DNA of 64,000 nucleotides, from the NCBI GenBank assembly GCA_020736575.1, contig JAGPYM010000003.1:992001-1056000 (forward strand), read 5' to 3'. This document shows positions 47,341 to 58,860 of this stretch, piece by piece (the stretch's first letter is position 1; every line of letters begins with the position of its first letter). The notes under the pieces were generated by a model. The model ran no database searches and was not told where the DNA came from. It worked only from the letters and a program-made list of their open reading frames with translations. The translations under genes were made by a program, and so were the position numbers. Source of the stretch: Thelonectria olida (Eukaryota; Ascomycota; Sordariomycetes; Hypocreales; Nectriaceae).

Positions 47341-48396
47341 ATGGCTCCCTCCAGATCCAACCGGGTCAGGCCGTCAGAAGTGGCGGCCGACACCAAGCGA
47401 AACTTCATCCCCCTGGTCAAGAAGAGCTACGGCGACGTGTTCCCGCCCTACTCCTACCTCTACCGCCAGCCCATCTCGCAGCTCACCATCCAGCGGAGGA
47501 AGCCCAGCACCCACCCTCCCCAGTTCCGCATCGATGTGGGCGACCCCGTCATGAGGGCCCTCAACTACGCCCACGCAGACACGCAGACCAGCGAGGCCGT
47601 CGGCGGCGGCCGCGTCCGCGTCCCCTTCATCTGCGCCGCCAACGAGAGGCGTGCCGGCGGCGACTGGGAGACGGGCTGCGTCGGCTACGAGGAGAAGCTC
47701 TGCCGGCGCAGCAACCTCTCGGCGACGCTCAGCTCGCCGTGGCCGTCGTCGCAGGAGCAGAGCAACTACCCCATCCCGTCGCAGGGCGGCATCCTCTCCG
47801 ACTCGGTCGTCGTGTGCCGCGGGCCTCACGACCGGTACGAGCGGCTGGACCGGTGGTACGACCTGCCCGTCGTGTCGGTGCCGCCCACGCGCTGGCCGAA
47901 GCTCAAGGACGGCGGCATGAAGTACTCGTTCGCCGAGGAGCGCGACATGACGCGGGACAAGCTCCGCGGCGCGCTGCGCATCTGCCTGTACAACGGCTAC
48001 GACCGAGTGGTCATTGGCGACTTTGGCCTGGGCAACGGCTACCGCAACCCGCCGCAGGAGCTGGCCGAGCTGTGGCGGGACGTGTTTCTGTTCGACCCGG
48101 ACCTGCGCGGGCAGTTTGTCTACGTGGTCTTTGTGTTCGAGGACCCCAGCCAGAGCACCACGCGCCACATCCTGGACGAAATCGCCAAGAAGGAGCACGG
48201 GTCCAAGAAGTCCCGAGGCTCGTCATCCTCGTCGTCGTCGTCGAGCTCCTCGTCCAAGAGCCACGGCAGCAGCAGCGGCAGCAGCTCGGCGCCGACTGAC
48301 AAGCACATCTTCGAGCACGTCTTCAGCGGCGCCGAGGTCGACCGAGTGCTTCGCCAGCCCGACCCGCGGTATGGACTCGGCATGATTACGACGTGA
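47341..48396 (+). CDS. PARG-like macrodomain protein (DUF2263/TIGR02452 family)
   Basis: A single-exon gene of 351 residues. The fold is suggested by ordered blocks: LCRRSNLSATL at 120-130, a GG-I-L-SDSVVVCR strand at 149-160, VVSVPPTRWPKLKDGG, then LRGALRICLYNGYDRVVIGD at 207-226 with FGLGNGYRNPPQELAELW and the closing strand FVYVVFVFEDP. These match microbial-type poly(ADP-ribose) glycohydrolase-like proteins, which remove ADP-ribose from proteins. The usual GGG...QEE signature is altered: AGGDWETGCVGYEE at 105-118 keeps both glutamates (117, 118) but has Tyr for Gln and a changed glycine run. Activity is therefore uncertain. A 12-serine run lies at 294-305 in a disordered insert. Third codon positions are nearly all G or C, which opens long false frames on both strands; I chose this frame by homology. 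Confidence 0.85.
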   Translation: MAPSRSNRVRPSEVAADTKRNFIPLVKKSYGDVFPPYSYLYRQPISQLTIQRRKPSTHPPQFRIDVGDPVMRALNYAHADTQTSEAVGGGRVRVPFICAANERRAGGDWETGCVGYEEKLCRRSNLSATLSSPWPSSQEQSNYPIPSQGGILSDSVVVCRGPHDRYERLDRWYDLPVVSVPPTRWPKLKDGGMKYSFAEERDMTRDKLRGALRICLYNGYDRVVIGDFGLGNGYRNPPQELAELWRDVFLFDPDLRGQFVYVVFVFEDPSQSTTRHILDEIAKKEHGSKKSRGSSSSSSSSSSSSKSHGSSSGSSSAPTDKHIFEHVFSGAEVDRVLRQPDPRYGLGMITT

Positions 48397-51300
48397 TTCG
48401 CCCGGGGAGGCAGCTCCGTACAAGCAAGCAAAGCACGTACAAGTGTGTATAACCAGGGGGGGTGGCACACTTTGATGGCATGGCATGATGGACCTACACT
48501 GCTCGACTCCCTTCCTCTTGTCTCGACCGACCGGGATCACGGACCGGGAAGGGGAGGGGGGCAGAGGGGAACACGGTCACAAAGAGAACAAGCCCATGGT
48601 CGACGACCGGCCTGACGGCATCTTGATTTTCTTGTGTGACGGTTGTTTCTGTTGCTGCAGTTGTCCGCTTCTGGGCGAGGAGAAGACTATGAGAAGCGAT
48701 GACCAGAGAGAGAGAGAGAGAGACTGAGACTGAGAGACGAAGAAAGCGGTCAGCATTGAGACATGACCAACGGCGGTGTCTCTCCATCTCTCTCATTTTT
48801 TTTTCTTTTTCTCAATGTTGGGCGCCTATTACAGAGAATGGACACCGCATGACGCAAGCTACCGGGCTGGCTGGCTTCACAGCGACTGACGGGGAGCCGG
48901 CGGGTGTGTGTATCTTTGTTTCTTTTTATTGGTGTGTTTTGTTGTTTTCCTCGATTTTTTTGTCTTGTTTTATTCTTTTTCTGGATATCCATCTCCGAGG
49001 AGTCCTCCTTTTTCCTCGTGTGTGCCCATTTTCACTTTGGGCCCGGCTGTTGGCTGAGGAGGCGCCTCGGGATGCCTCGTTGAGAGAAGCGAGGGTTTGG
49101 CACGACTATTTTATTGTTTTTTTTTTTCCTTCTTTTGTTCTATCGGATCTCCGGGGGGAAAACTAAACATGGGGGGGCGTCTTTGACATGGGTTGGGTCT
49201 TGATCGAGGTGGGAATGGGGGGTAGTAAATGGACGGGTGTCTGCCTCATCGAGGGAGCATCACACTATCGTCTTTTTTTTGCCGCTCGTATCTTTTTTGT
49301 TGACGAGCTGGAACGAATAGGGAATGAGAATGGGAACGGGGTATTGGCACCGGTATTCGGAATTAGGGGGGTTGTTTTCCTTTTTCTCCTTGTCTTTCCT
49401 TCCTTGTTCTTGGTGGTGGGTGTTGGAGTCTTGTCTTTCGTCTTCTTCTTCTTGTTCTCTTCTTACGAATCAATGACACCTCGTGTTATTCGACCCCCCC
49501 GGTCACTTTCATTAGTCCAGCCGGCGGCGTCTGGGGGGTGGTATGGATGGTGGATCTCTTTGGGGTCATCCCGATGTGGCAGATCGACGAGACTATGACA
49601 GCTCGGCCGAGATGGGGGGCCTCTTTTAGATCGGCCTTTTTTGATGATGCAAAAAGGGACGACATGTAGTTTTTGGTCTGTTGGCTTCTGGATTTAATTA
49701 GAATGGGATTGTGATTATTGCAGGTCCTTGTCACTTGAGACATGTTGTTCGTTGCCCCTTATGAGTGATATGTTGAAACCAACAATGAACGAGACAGACA
49801 GACATCTAACCACCACAACCATGACCATGTTTGCCCAACATGGGTCATGATGGGTCACGTCCAACAAAAGCAAGCAACAACTCTCAAGATTCTGCTAGCA
49901 TCTCACATCGTCCCCAGATGCCCCAGGCCATTGGTCGCGCGTCACGATGCAAGCAAGGCCTAGCCCACCATCCATCTTTGGTACAGCTTGCATCTCTTAA
50001 TGCACACTTGCGCAGTCTAGGCCCCTTGTTCAGCCCTCTCCGTCAATCTCCCCCCTGTCGTTCTCGAGGTATAAGCCTGCTGGCTTCTCCTCCCACCGTC
50101 CTCACCAACAGAGCACAAGCCAACGCAAAAGAGATGCAGAATGCCAATTGCCGCTTGACCGCCAGATGCTGAAAGTGCTGGGTATCCACCTCGTTGCAGC
50201 GGCAGAGACGAGACAGGTTTGGGCGGAATGAGACATTGCCCATTTGAGGCTGCAAGCTGAGTGAGTGATTGGCAACCATCTCGGTCGTCCTGGTGGCGGG
50301 CTGACACAAGGGAGGGTGGCATTGAAACAAATGAAACAAATGGGAGTAATAATAGACAATGACTGACATATGTGCGTATGAATCTACATGTCTAGTACGG
50401 AGTAGAGAGACAAGAATGGTGGCTGATATCCCGAAAATTATCGGCCTCATTCCCACTTCTCACCACCATCACCATCACCACCACTACCACCACTACCACT
50501 ACAGCAAGATACCTACGCAGTACCTCCTCTCTGCTTTAGACACATTCGCACCTCTCGGCCATCCATCGGAAATCTCATTTATCCTCCGTCCCTCCCCGAT
50601 TCCCCAACTTTTTCCCTCCGCCGCACCAATGCAAGATAACGCATCCCCCGGACTAGACAACACACCTTTTCCCTCTTGGCCCTTGCTACCCCCCCCTTTG
50701 ATCGCGGTAATGCGAATCTGGCCCCAACTGCCCTTTTCCTTCGCGTGTAACTGGGCCTCTCATCGGGCCTCTTTGTCCAGCCGCGGCCGGGGGGGGGGGG
50801 TCTTTTGTCACGGATGCCCGCAGCCTGCGCGAGCCGGCTGGACGACGAGCCCGGCGCGCGGGTAAGTTGACGGCTATGGGAGAACTAAGCTTGTTGGTTC
50901 TACTCCAATGTGTGATAGTTATTGCCGGGCTAGCTTGATCTCGCGGGTAAGCGTGTTTTCAGAGTGACACACGCCCATCACCACCACCATGATCGAGTCC
51001 AACATCCTTCTCCCACCGCCATATTCCCACCGAAGTGTCACAACATCATCATGGCCCTTCCAGTTACGCACATCTCGATTGCACCACATACCACAGCATT
51101 TCTTCCTTTCACCGCGGCTTTGAACCCTCGCCAAACGGAAGAAAAAAAAAGAAAAGAAAGAAGAGAAAAAGAGGCACCACCCTGGCCACCCCTACCCAGC
51201 TGGACCCCCGATAATAAAAAGTAAATAATGATCAGTCGCTTCTTTTCCCCTCCTCCTCCCCGCCGAGGAACAAAACCCCTCACGGGACGATAGGCCCCGG

Positions 51301-51824
51301 GGACTCTTTGTGTCTCGGGAATGGCTAATGCCTGCCAGGCGACTTGCAGCCAAGAAGGGGACCCAGAGTAAAAAGGTAGCTGACCGCCAAAGACGGGACG
51401 GACGGAGTCGGCAAACCTGAAGGGCTTGATTGTCTGGTCGCTATCGACTTTGTACATAGCGAAGAACTTGGAACCTTCTCGAGCCTGTGGTTACGTAAAA
51501 CTATCTAGTACGAATGCTTGACGACGAGACGCCCGCCTCATGTCCCTCTCGTAACGGTTGGCGAGATGGCTGGCTGATTGTGGAATGGCTACGGATAGAC
51601 ACATGGCCATCATGGCACAAACACAAAGAGCTAGGTAAGCATAGTGATATCTCCTTTCTTATTCTCGCGAAATGATTGGAACGATTTGAACCATGTCACC
51701 GCCGTGTTTTCCCTTCGTCCTACCCAACACTACTCCTCTGTCTCTGCAGTCTTGAATTATTGCTCTACTTCATCTTGTATCATGCTTCCCCGGATTCCCT
51801 CTTCGATGAGGATCCCGCTCCTCC
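48397..51824. other. 3.4 kb spacer between two 3' ends
   Basis: The PARG-like and SEC24 genes converge on this stretch. It holds a GA repeat near 48705-48723, T-rich tracts near 48800-49150, CAC-type trinucleotide repeats at 50461-50502 and a G12 run at 50789-50800. Frames of up to 168 codons lack any recognisable domain. An unrecognised gene could lie here, but none is supported. Confidence 0.5.
50461..50502. repeat. CAC/CAT/TAC trinucleotide repeat
   Basis: An imperfect trinucleotide run dominated by CAC, with CAT and TAC variants, over about 42 bp in a spacer. Confidence 0.85.
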
Positions 51825-54800
51825 CTACCAGTAAGCTGGTCTCAGACCTGCAAAATTCGACAACGCCGCCGCATGTTCATCGCTTTCCTTTTTTCGCTGA
51901 CCGCTCAACTGTGACCGTTGTTAGCACACATACAATAGTCTTGATAATAGAGTACAAACATACCTCCAACTGGACGCCTTTGTGTACGTGCACAAGCCAG
52001 TCCACGTAGCTTTGGGCCTCGTTGTTTCGATCCTCCACTAGCATTCTTGCAAAGTCGAACTCGGCACCATCGATACCCTGCCGAGCGAGCTGCACCGTCA
52101 AACCCTTGGAGCCGCGCATCGTCCTGAGAAACTCCATGATGTTGCGGACCTGCGCGTTCAAATGGGTTTCCAATAGTGGCAACGCTGATGTGTAGGCATC
52201 TAGGCTCTTGAGCGAAGTCTTGTCTTCGCCAAAGAGATCCGCGATGAGGTTAGGAGATGTCTGCGCGTGGAACCAGAGGAGGCACTGTTGTCCATTCTCA
52301 ATTAGATAAACGCCGCCAGCTTCAACGTTGGCAAATGACGTTCGAATCGCTGGTGGCATCTTAAGATGACCCGTCTCGGGGTCGGCAAAGCCGTCCTCGG
52401 GCTGAAGGTTATGAACGGGGATCATGCGAGGGTACAAGTACAAGCCCAATTCGAGAGCGCCCATGGATCGGATCATACGCATCTCGTACACTCTTCGGTC
52501 AGAATTCTCGATGCCACCCTTGAAGGCGCGACACTTGACGAGACCGAGGAGGTACATGCAGAACTCCTTGAGCCTCTCGGGCATGACAAGCTGCCCAGGA
52601 GGATATTGCTGGGATGTGTGCTTTCTGTGGCAGGCTAGGACATCGATCGCCTTTTCACTGAACCAGTTGCGGATGTCTTTGAGCGTGCTTGAGGTTGTTG
52701 CCAGCTTTGTGCTAGCCTCCTTGGCCAACATGCCGATCACGGCATCTTGATCGACAAACTTGAGGCATTCACGGATGCCTTGTTCGCGGTTGCCCGATTC
52801 CTTCGACGTTTCTGTGATACTAGCAATGACGTTCGAGCATCGAACACGACGTTGACCAGAAGCCGTGGTATAGAGCAGAGCTGATTGGAAGTGCGCATCT
52901 AGCTTGGAGTCTAGTTTACCATCGTAAGAGAAGGACACACCCAGCGCCTTGTCGGCATCCACAACGCCAATCTCCAAGTCGGCACCAAAGGTGTGCTGGA
53001 TGAAGTTGCCATGGTAGGCGGAGACCTGGAGACCGTTGGAACAGCGAACCTTCATTAATGCCTGGAAGCCTGTTTCTCGAGTCACAGCATGCGAGATCTC
53101 CAGAGAGAGTTTTCGGCTGTCTCGAGGGGCAATGAAGTTGGGGTAGTAGAATGTCTCTCCTCCAGTCGTTGCAGACACATGTCCTATAGCAGGTTCATTA
53201 GTCACCTCTTCCTTGTTGATGTCCTGGTTCACGTACCTATCGTGGCAATATCGAGATAACCCCCGGAAGGAGCAGCAAGGAAGAAGTCAGTTCCCACACC
53301 AGCAGCGGCCATCTTTTCAGCAATCTTCTTCCAGTCTGGGTGCTCGGTGGTGTAAAGTTTCTTGTCAATTTCACCACCAGGGTGGTTGCCATCATCACGC
53401 ATGAACAAACGGCCAGGACCCCAAGTAGGCAAAGCCGAGCATGAGGCGACTACCTTGCCACCGGATGACTCGAGTGCTGCAAATGAAGACTTCAGAGCTG
53501 CAAGTAGGGCTGGCTCGGGGTTCTTGATCTGTGAGAACAGCTCAGGCAAGCGTGTGAGGAGGGAAGTGATGACGTGCTTGGACTCGTAAGGGTCGACGAA
53601 GAGACCTTCGCTCAGGGGCACGAATGGATCCTCCAAGTCAGGCATAATCATCATTTGAGCTTGTTCAAGGGCAGGCTGTGACTGTTAGTGATGCCGCCTT
53701 ACCATAGGTCATGGAATAACTCACGCTGACGTTGTAAAAGTGAATATCCTTGTCGTACGTAATGAAACCGACCTTCGAGCCCTCTGGTATCCTTCTCTTT
53801 GGCTCTCCATTCTCGTCCTTTTCGGCATCCTCACCCCCGTACAGGGCGACAAGAATACCTTCACAGAAAGCCTCAACGAAACCCTTGTTGTAGGATTCCT
53901 GGGTGACGTCGATAAGAAACAGCCATCGCAAACCGACAGGCTCCTTGGTATAGTACTCCTTCGGTACGACGAATTCTACAGTACCGCGGTGGAGTTCTGG
54001 TCGTGAGTCTCTGTCGACTCGAACGCCTTGAGGGCTGACGGCGCAGAAATATTCAGGTGGAGTCTCATTGGGATATGAGCAAAGGTTGCAGACGAACTTG
54101 TTACCGCCATTTCGGAACATCATGAAAGGGTTCATATAAGCGCGGCATCGCCTGCATCTTGGCGGACCAGCATCCCCAAAGTCCAGAACAGGAATGTCAG
54201 GTTCGCCAGGCTGAAGACGAGCCAGGGGCTGCAACAGCATTCCTAGGGAGAGGCCAGTGGCATTGAGGGCGTCGGACGTGGATGGGATGTTGTTGAATGT
54301 GAGACGTGCATATTTTGGAGATGCGTTTCCCTGATCAAAGGCAACGAACGATACAGTTGCAGGCGGGGGAACATGTTTCTCGAAGGTAGCATAGACATTC
54401 TTCAGATAGAACTGTTGAACGACGTCGCGCGACGTTGGTACACTAGGCAGCTCCTCAGGCGAAGCAGTACTGCCAGTGGAGGAGACGTTGGCGGCATGGC
54501 TGACGCCGCTCTGGCCCATGGAAGCAGCACCGGCAGGGCCATAGGTCGAGGTACCAGGCGAAGGGAATTGGCCTTGGTTGAGCATCTGAGGAGTGCCTTG
54601 AGGGCTGCCGAAGCTAGGAGCTGTATTGTCGAGGAACTGAGTCGCGCTAGCCCCCGCGGCCGGCATGCCATTGAAGGCCTGCGAGGAGCCTGTAGGTTCG
54701 ACGTTATGGTAGGCATGCCGGTCCTTCTTCTTTCTCCGCGCAGTATGATGCCCGTCTCCCAAATCCATCCCACCCAATTGCGCGGCCAGAGTACCGTCCG

Positions 54801-55080
54801 CTGATGGAGGGGCCTGACCAGGCTGAAATCCATGGCTGTCAGGAGGTGCGTAGCCATAACCTGGGCCTGGAGCTGGTGAACCAGTCATGGGGGGAGGCTG
54901 CTGGCCTCCGAGGTATTGAGGACCGCCATAGCCCGGTGCTGGAGGAGCTTGGTGCTGGTAAGGGTTTGGCGCAATGGGATGCTGGTGGAATTGCTGGGGT
55001 GCAGGTTGAGTGTTTCGATTAGGGTCGTTGGGATCGTCCTCGCCGTGGCCAAGGGCGTGATATTGAGTATAGTCGGCCAT
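51825..55080 (-). CDS. SEC24: COPII coat cargo-binding subunit Sec24
   Basis: Four exons on the minus strand (55080-53725, 53675-53237, 53183-51964, 51908-51825) encode 1032 residues. Sec24 binds cargo and, with Sec23, forms the inner COPII coat at ER exit sites. The first 200 residues are proline/glutamine-rich. A zinc finger has Cys309, Cys312, Cys331 and Cys334 (CX2CX18CX2C), followed by the Sec23/24 trunk (LRWLFLIDVTQESYNKGF), beta-sandwich, helical domain (DQDAVIGMLAKEAS) and gelsolin-like domain (VYLIENGQQCLLWF). The introns are 49, 53 and 55 nt; joins restore FYNVS-PALEQAQMM and GVQLE-LSGQRKK. The short last exon ends GLRPAYW. The start at 55080 (MADYTQYHALGHG) is preferred because the frame upstream has no other ATG. 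Confidence 0.96.
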
Positions 55081-57149
55081 GGCAAAGATGGAAGACGAGC
55101 TGATCGAGGATCGCAAGCGCTGATGGGATGAGCATGTGTCGTGTTAAGGAGAACGTGGGGCAGGTGTGCAGTCGATACGATGCCGGTCGGTCGGAGCACA
55201 CGATGATACAGAGACGCTTAAAAACAGAATCGAGTGCTCATACACAAGGAAAGGCGGACATGATCTCGTGTTCGCGTCGTCGCAGATGAGGCCAAGAGGC
55301 GCGAAGGGTGGACTGCAAGTTCGTGGTCTTTGACCCAAGCGAAGGTCTCCAGAATTTCTCGGTACGTAGCACCTGCCTCTCTTCACTCTGCCTCGCTGGC
55401 CTTTTCGTTGAGTGTGGTGCCGGCTGCCACATGGATCGATCGCTGTCCATGTTCCGTTGTCCGCTTTACTCTGATTGGAAAAGTTCTACGTGTGAGTATA
55501 TTGATAGCACTGTAGATTAGACTGTGTTCTATCCTCTGGGTCATGTGATTCTCATAGGTGTCCAAGAGGTGGTACACCAGTCTTTAGGTGCGGATAACGA
55601 GTGAAATGGGCATCGAATGCCTAAAATTAGGTATTAATGACTCTCTATCACCCCTGGTACGTCCTATAGTGTGCAGCGGGGACCCCGCCAGTCCGACTAA
55701 TGGATGAGTGTTAGCCACGCCAAACGCACCAGGAAGCGCCGGATCGCACCCAGGCGTCCCATGTCTCCTCTGCAGTAGAGCGCCTCTAGTCCAAGGCTCC
55801 TACGTTGTCTCATCTATGAGTTTGATGCTACTGCAACCTGTAACTTTCTGGGGAGTCTTTGCTAAGGCGAACCATGTACAAGAACTCAGCTGGGCGTCGT
55901 CGGTATCTGCCATATTCCCATAATGGCAGACAAAGCCACATGCATGCGATATCGTCAAGAGTGAGAAACAAATCTATCAAGCCAATCGGTGAACCACAGA
56001 AGTGGCACGTCTCCTAATGCTTGAATTAGAAAAGAACCATTATCCCAGCTTGGATCGATGGACTCGGGCAAAAAACAAGCTTGGTTCTGCGAGGCTGGCT
56101 GCACAACGCTAACGCGCCTTCACCGATCACCACAGAGTCATTCAGGTAATATTTCCAGGACAAACAGGTCATATCTATTATCGATGAAATCATGATAGAG
56201 AAGGTTATCTGGTGCTGAGTCGCCGATCTCGCCATGAGTAAGTGCTGGTGCTGGGCTGATGTGTCAACTGTCAGCCTGACCGCTTCACGCTCATGTGCCG
56301 CGTTTCGTGGCGATGCAAGAAATATCCAGGCAACACAGCTATGAGCGTATTCCTTCTTCGCGGATATGCGTGGACGATGAGCAAGAGTTCACTCGAGTGA
56401 TGGAAGAAACAGGTGACTCGATTTGTGGGAAAAATCCTCGTGGCGGAGAGGTGGCCAACTCTGGTCCCATGACGCTCGTCCGACCGTGTAAGTCGTGACC
56501 CGGCATTGCGCCGCTTCCTGGCCGTCAAGGAAAGCAATTATCTTTGTTTAAAAACGAGAAAATGTGCCGTAGGTCTATGTAAGCATTCTAAGAATGTCAT
56601 ACGGTCCAAATTATGTGAATGGTGTGATGGTTGGTGCGTGGTTGTTTGGGATGCCAATTACTGTGGATAGCTTCAGATGCGACGCGCAACGTCGCGATGA
56701 CGGTCGGGAGTGACTTTGGGCTCACCGGCCGATATCTCGACTGAAACAGGCCGTAGCAACATCAAAACACGTTTACGGGGGATCCTGGGACTCGGCGGCT
56801 CATTAACATGCAGCACAAGGCGACAGGACCATCTGGACAGATGGTAATTTTGAATGCGACAATGGGTGATGGTCTTGTTCGACTGCCATCTGAGCCGCGA
56901 GACGTCGTGGAAGCCTCGTTGCAAGGAACCAAGAACTCGACGAAATGGAACCCGAGCAACTAGCGCAAAATGATGGAATAAAATCGCAAGGCAAGCCTGA
57001 AAATGGCTCATTGAAATCGTAAAGGAGGGTCAGTCAAGAAGCGCGAGAATCGAGGGAAATGGATGATCGGGGGGACGACGTCCTCGCCCATTCTGTGAGA
57101 GTAAGATCACACAGCTGGTACACCTCACCCGAGGTGATGTCGAAACTGA

Positions 57150-57165
57150 CCAATCAAAAAATTGG
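57150..57165. promoter_or_regulatory. Inverted pair of CCAAT boxes upstream of H1
   Basis: CCAAT at 57150-57154 is followed by ATTGG at 57161-57165, forming an inverted pair 6 bases apart, about 670 bp before the H1 start. CCAAT boxes bind the HAP/NF-Y complex. The pairing is seen; function is inferred. Confidence 0.45.
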
Positions 57166-57637
57166 GCACGCGGCAGGTATTATTTTGGCATTTTTGGGTG
57201 GCCCATTTAAACTTGGGCCCATTATCCATATCGTGGTCGGGGTCTTCTTGGCATCGCAGCGGGCCTGGCCTGTGGCTGAAGCTGATTAGTGGGGGGAGGG
57301 GGGGGGAAGAGCTTGTTGTGCCTGCTATGCAAGTTGCGGCATCCAGAGTTATGCAGCCGACCACTGTCGGAGAGTGTGATGCGAGCATAAAGCGCTCCGG
57401 CCTAAACCGCTCTCGGCTCATGCCAGTTGGATGTGCACACCTGCACAAGGATACAAGGACCTTGTTGGTGTGGCGCTTGCTCTGCCCCTCCCTGGGGCTT
57501 CCTGGGGGCAGGTGGCACTCGTGGCAGGTGAGGGAAGGAAAAAGGCAAGAAGCACAGAGCACGGAGCACAGTTTGCAAAAGCTGGGTCCTTCCGACTCAA
57601 GAACAAGAGCGACTGATTGCGGTCCTCCCCCGCCCGA

Positions 57638-57645
57638 TATATAAA
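57638..57645 (+). promoter_or_regulatory. TATA box of the histone H1 gene
   Basis: A strong TATATAAA lies 179 bp before the H1 start codon and is followed by a CT-rich leader, as expected for a highly expressed fungal gene. Confidence 0.7.
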
Positions 57646-57823
57646 CAAGCCCCGTCCCCTCCACGCGCCCGACGAAGGTCGCCGTGTTCTGTTCTTCTCC
57701 CCATTTCAATCAATCGTCTCTTGAATCTTCAGTAGTCTCATCATCGTCGCCTTCAGCTCGACCATTTTTCATCAAAGTCAGATCTCTTTCCGAGTTCATC
57801 CCATCAATCTACACACGGTCGAA

Positions 57824-58860
57824 ATGGCTCCCACAACCGCCTCCAAGCCCGCCTCCAAGAAGTCTGGCCACGCCAGCTACCAGGTGAGTCGGCTCGCAAG
57901 CCTTGAGCGCTTTGCCTCTTCCTAGTTTTCAAGTTCTGACATTTTTACTCTAGGATATGATCAATGATGCTATTGTCAATGTATGTTTCTATTCTCTTCT
58001 GTTCTCGCGCTGTTGTGCGATTTTCCGGCGCGACTCTCCCCCGGGCGCGTCACCACCCTCCTGGTCGCCGATTGAGGCCATCGCCACAAGCTTCCGCCCG
58101 ATCGCGCAGAGTCGCATTGTGTTTTGACTCTGCCTCCCCCAATGACTATGTTTACTGACGAGTATTTTTCACATTTCAACAGCTCAAGGATCGCAATGGC
58201 TCCAGGTAAGATTTCTTCTGCGAGCGACGCGACAGTTGTCGTCGCTCGTTCCTTTTCATCACACCTTAGTCGCTCACACTCCTACAGCCGTCAATCCCTG
58301 AAGAAGTATGTCAAGGCCAACAACGCTCTTAACGTGACGGACAACATGTTCGACTCGCTCTTCAACAAGGCCCTGAAGGCTGGCGTTGAGAAGGGTATCT
58401 TTGAGCAACCCAAGGGCCCCTCTGGCGGCACCAAGTTGGCCAAGAAGAAGCCCGAGCCTAAGAAGGAGAAGAAGCCTGTCGCCAAGAAGGAGGTTGCTCC
58501 CCCCAAGGAGAAGAAGGCTCCTGTTAAGAAGGCTGCCCCTAAGAAGGCCGCTGCCACCAAGGCTGCTCCTGCTGAGAAGAAGGCTCCCGCCAAGAAGGCC
58601 GCTGCCGCCGCCCCCGCTAAGCCTGCCGCTGAGAAGAAGGCTCCCGTCAAGAAGGCCGCCGCCGCCAAGAAGGTATGGGGTTAATCATCGCCTGCAACTT
58701 ACCTAAGCTAACCAGTCCCTAGGCCGAGAAGTCTGAACCCTTGACCAAGACCAAGACTGGACGTGTCACTAAGGCTGCTGCTAAGCCCGCAGCGCCAAAG
58801 AAGGCCGCAGCTCCCAAAAAGGCCGCCGCTACAAAGAAGGCTGCTGCTACTAAGGCATGA
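57824..58860 (+). CDS. Linker histone H1
   Basis: Five exons (57824-57883, 57954-57980, 58183-58205, 58288-58672, 58723-58860) encode 210 residues. H1 binds linker DNA at the nucleosome entry site and compacts chromatin. The winged-helix globular domain covers about 14-85 and is rebuilt only after splicing three tiny exons: [35 protein letters not shown], then FNKALKAGVEKGIF. The tail is a long run of lysine, alanine and proline repeats (KKAAPKKAAATK type). Introns measure 70, 202, 82 and 50 nt; the 202-nt one is the longest in the window. All donors are GTGAGT, GTATGT, GTAAGA or GTATGG. Filamentous ascomycetes usually have one H1 gene. A TATA box lies upstream. Confidence 0.96.

Larger units (their letters stand above)
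55081..57823. other. Divergent spacer between SEC24 and histone H1
   Basis: 2.7 kb holds the SEC24 promoter on the left and the H1 promoter on the right. Several overlapping frames, up to 194 codons at 57125-57709 (minus), lie across the H1 promoter and look like chance. No RNA gene or repeat is supported. Confidence 0.5.

Noticed and set aside
47280..48299. 339-codon + frame and a 274-codon minus frame (47374-48198) over the PARG-like gene
   Set aside because: They are shadows caused by very high GC at third positions; their products are low-complexity arginine/alanine-rich text, while the chosen frame has family motifs.
57125..57709. 194-codon minus frame upstream of H1
   Set aside because: It lies across the H1 promoter and TATA box; the product is cysteine-rich without a known pattern and has no homologue I recognise.
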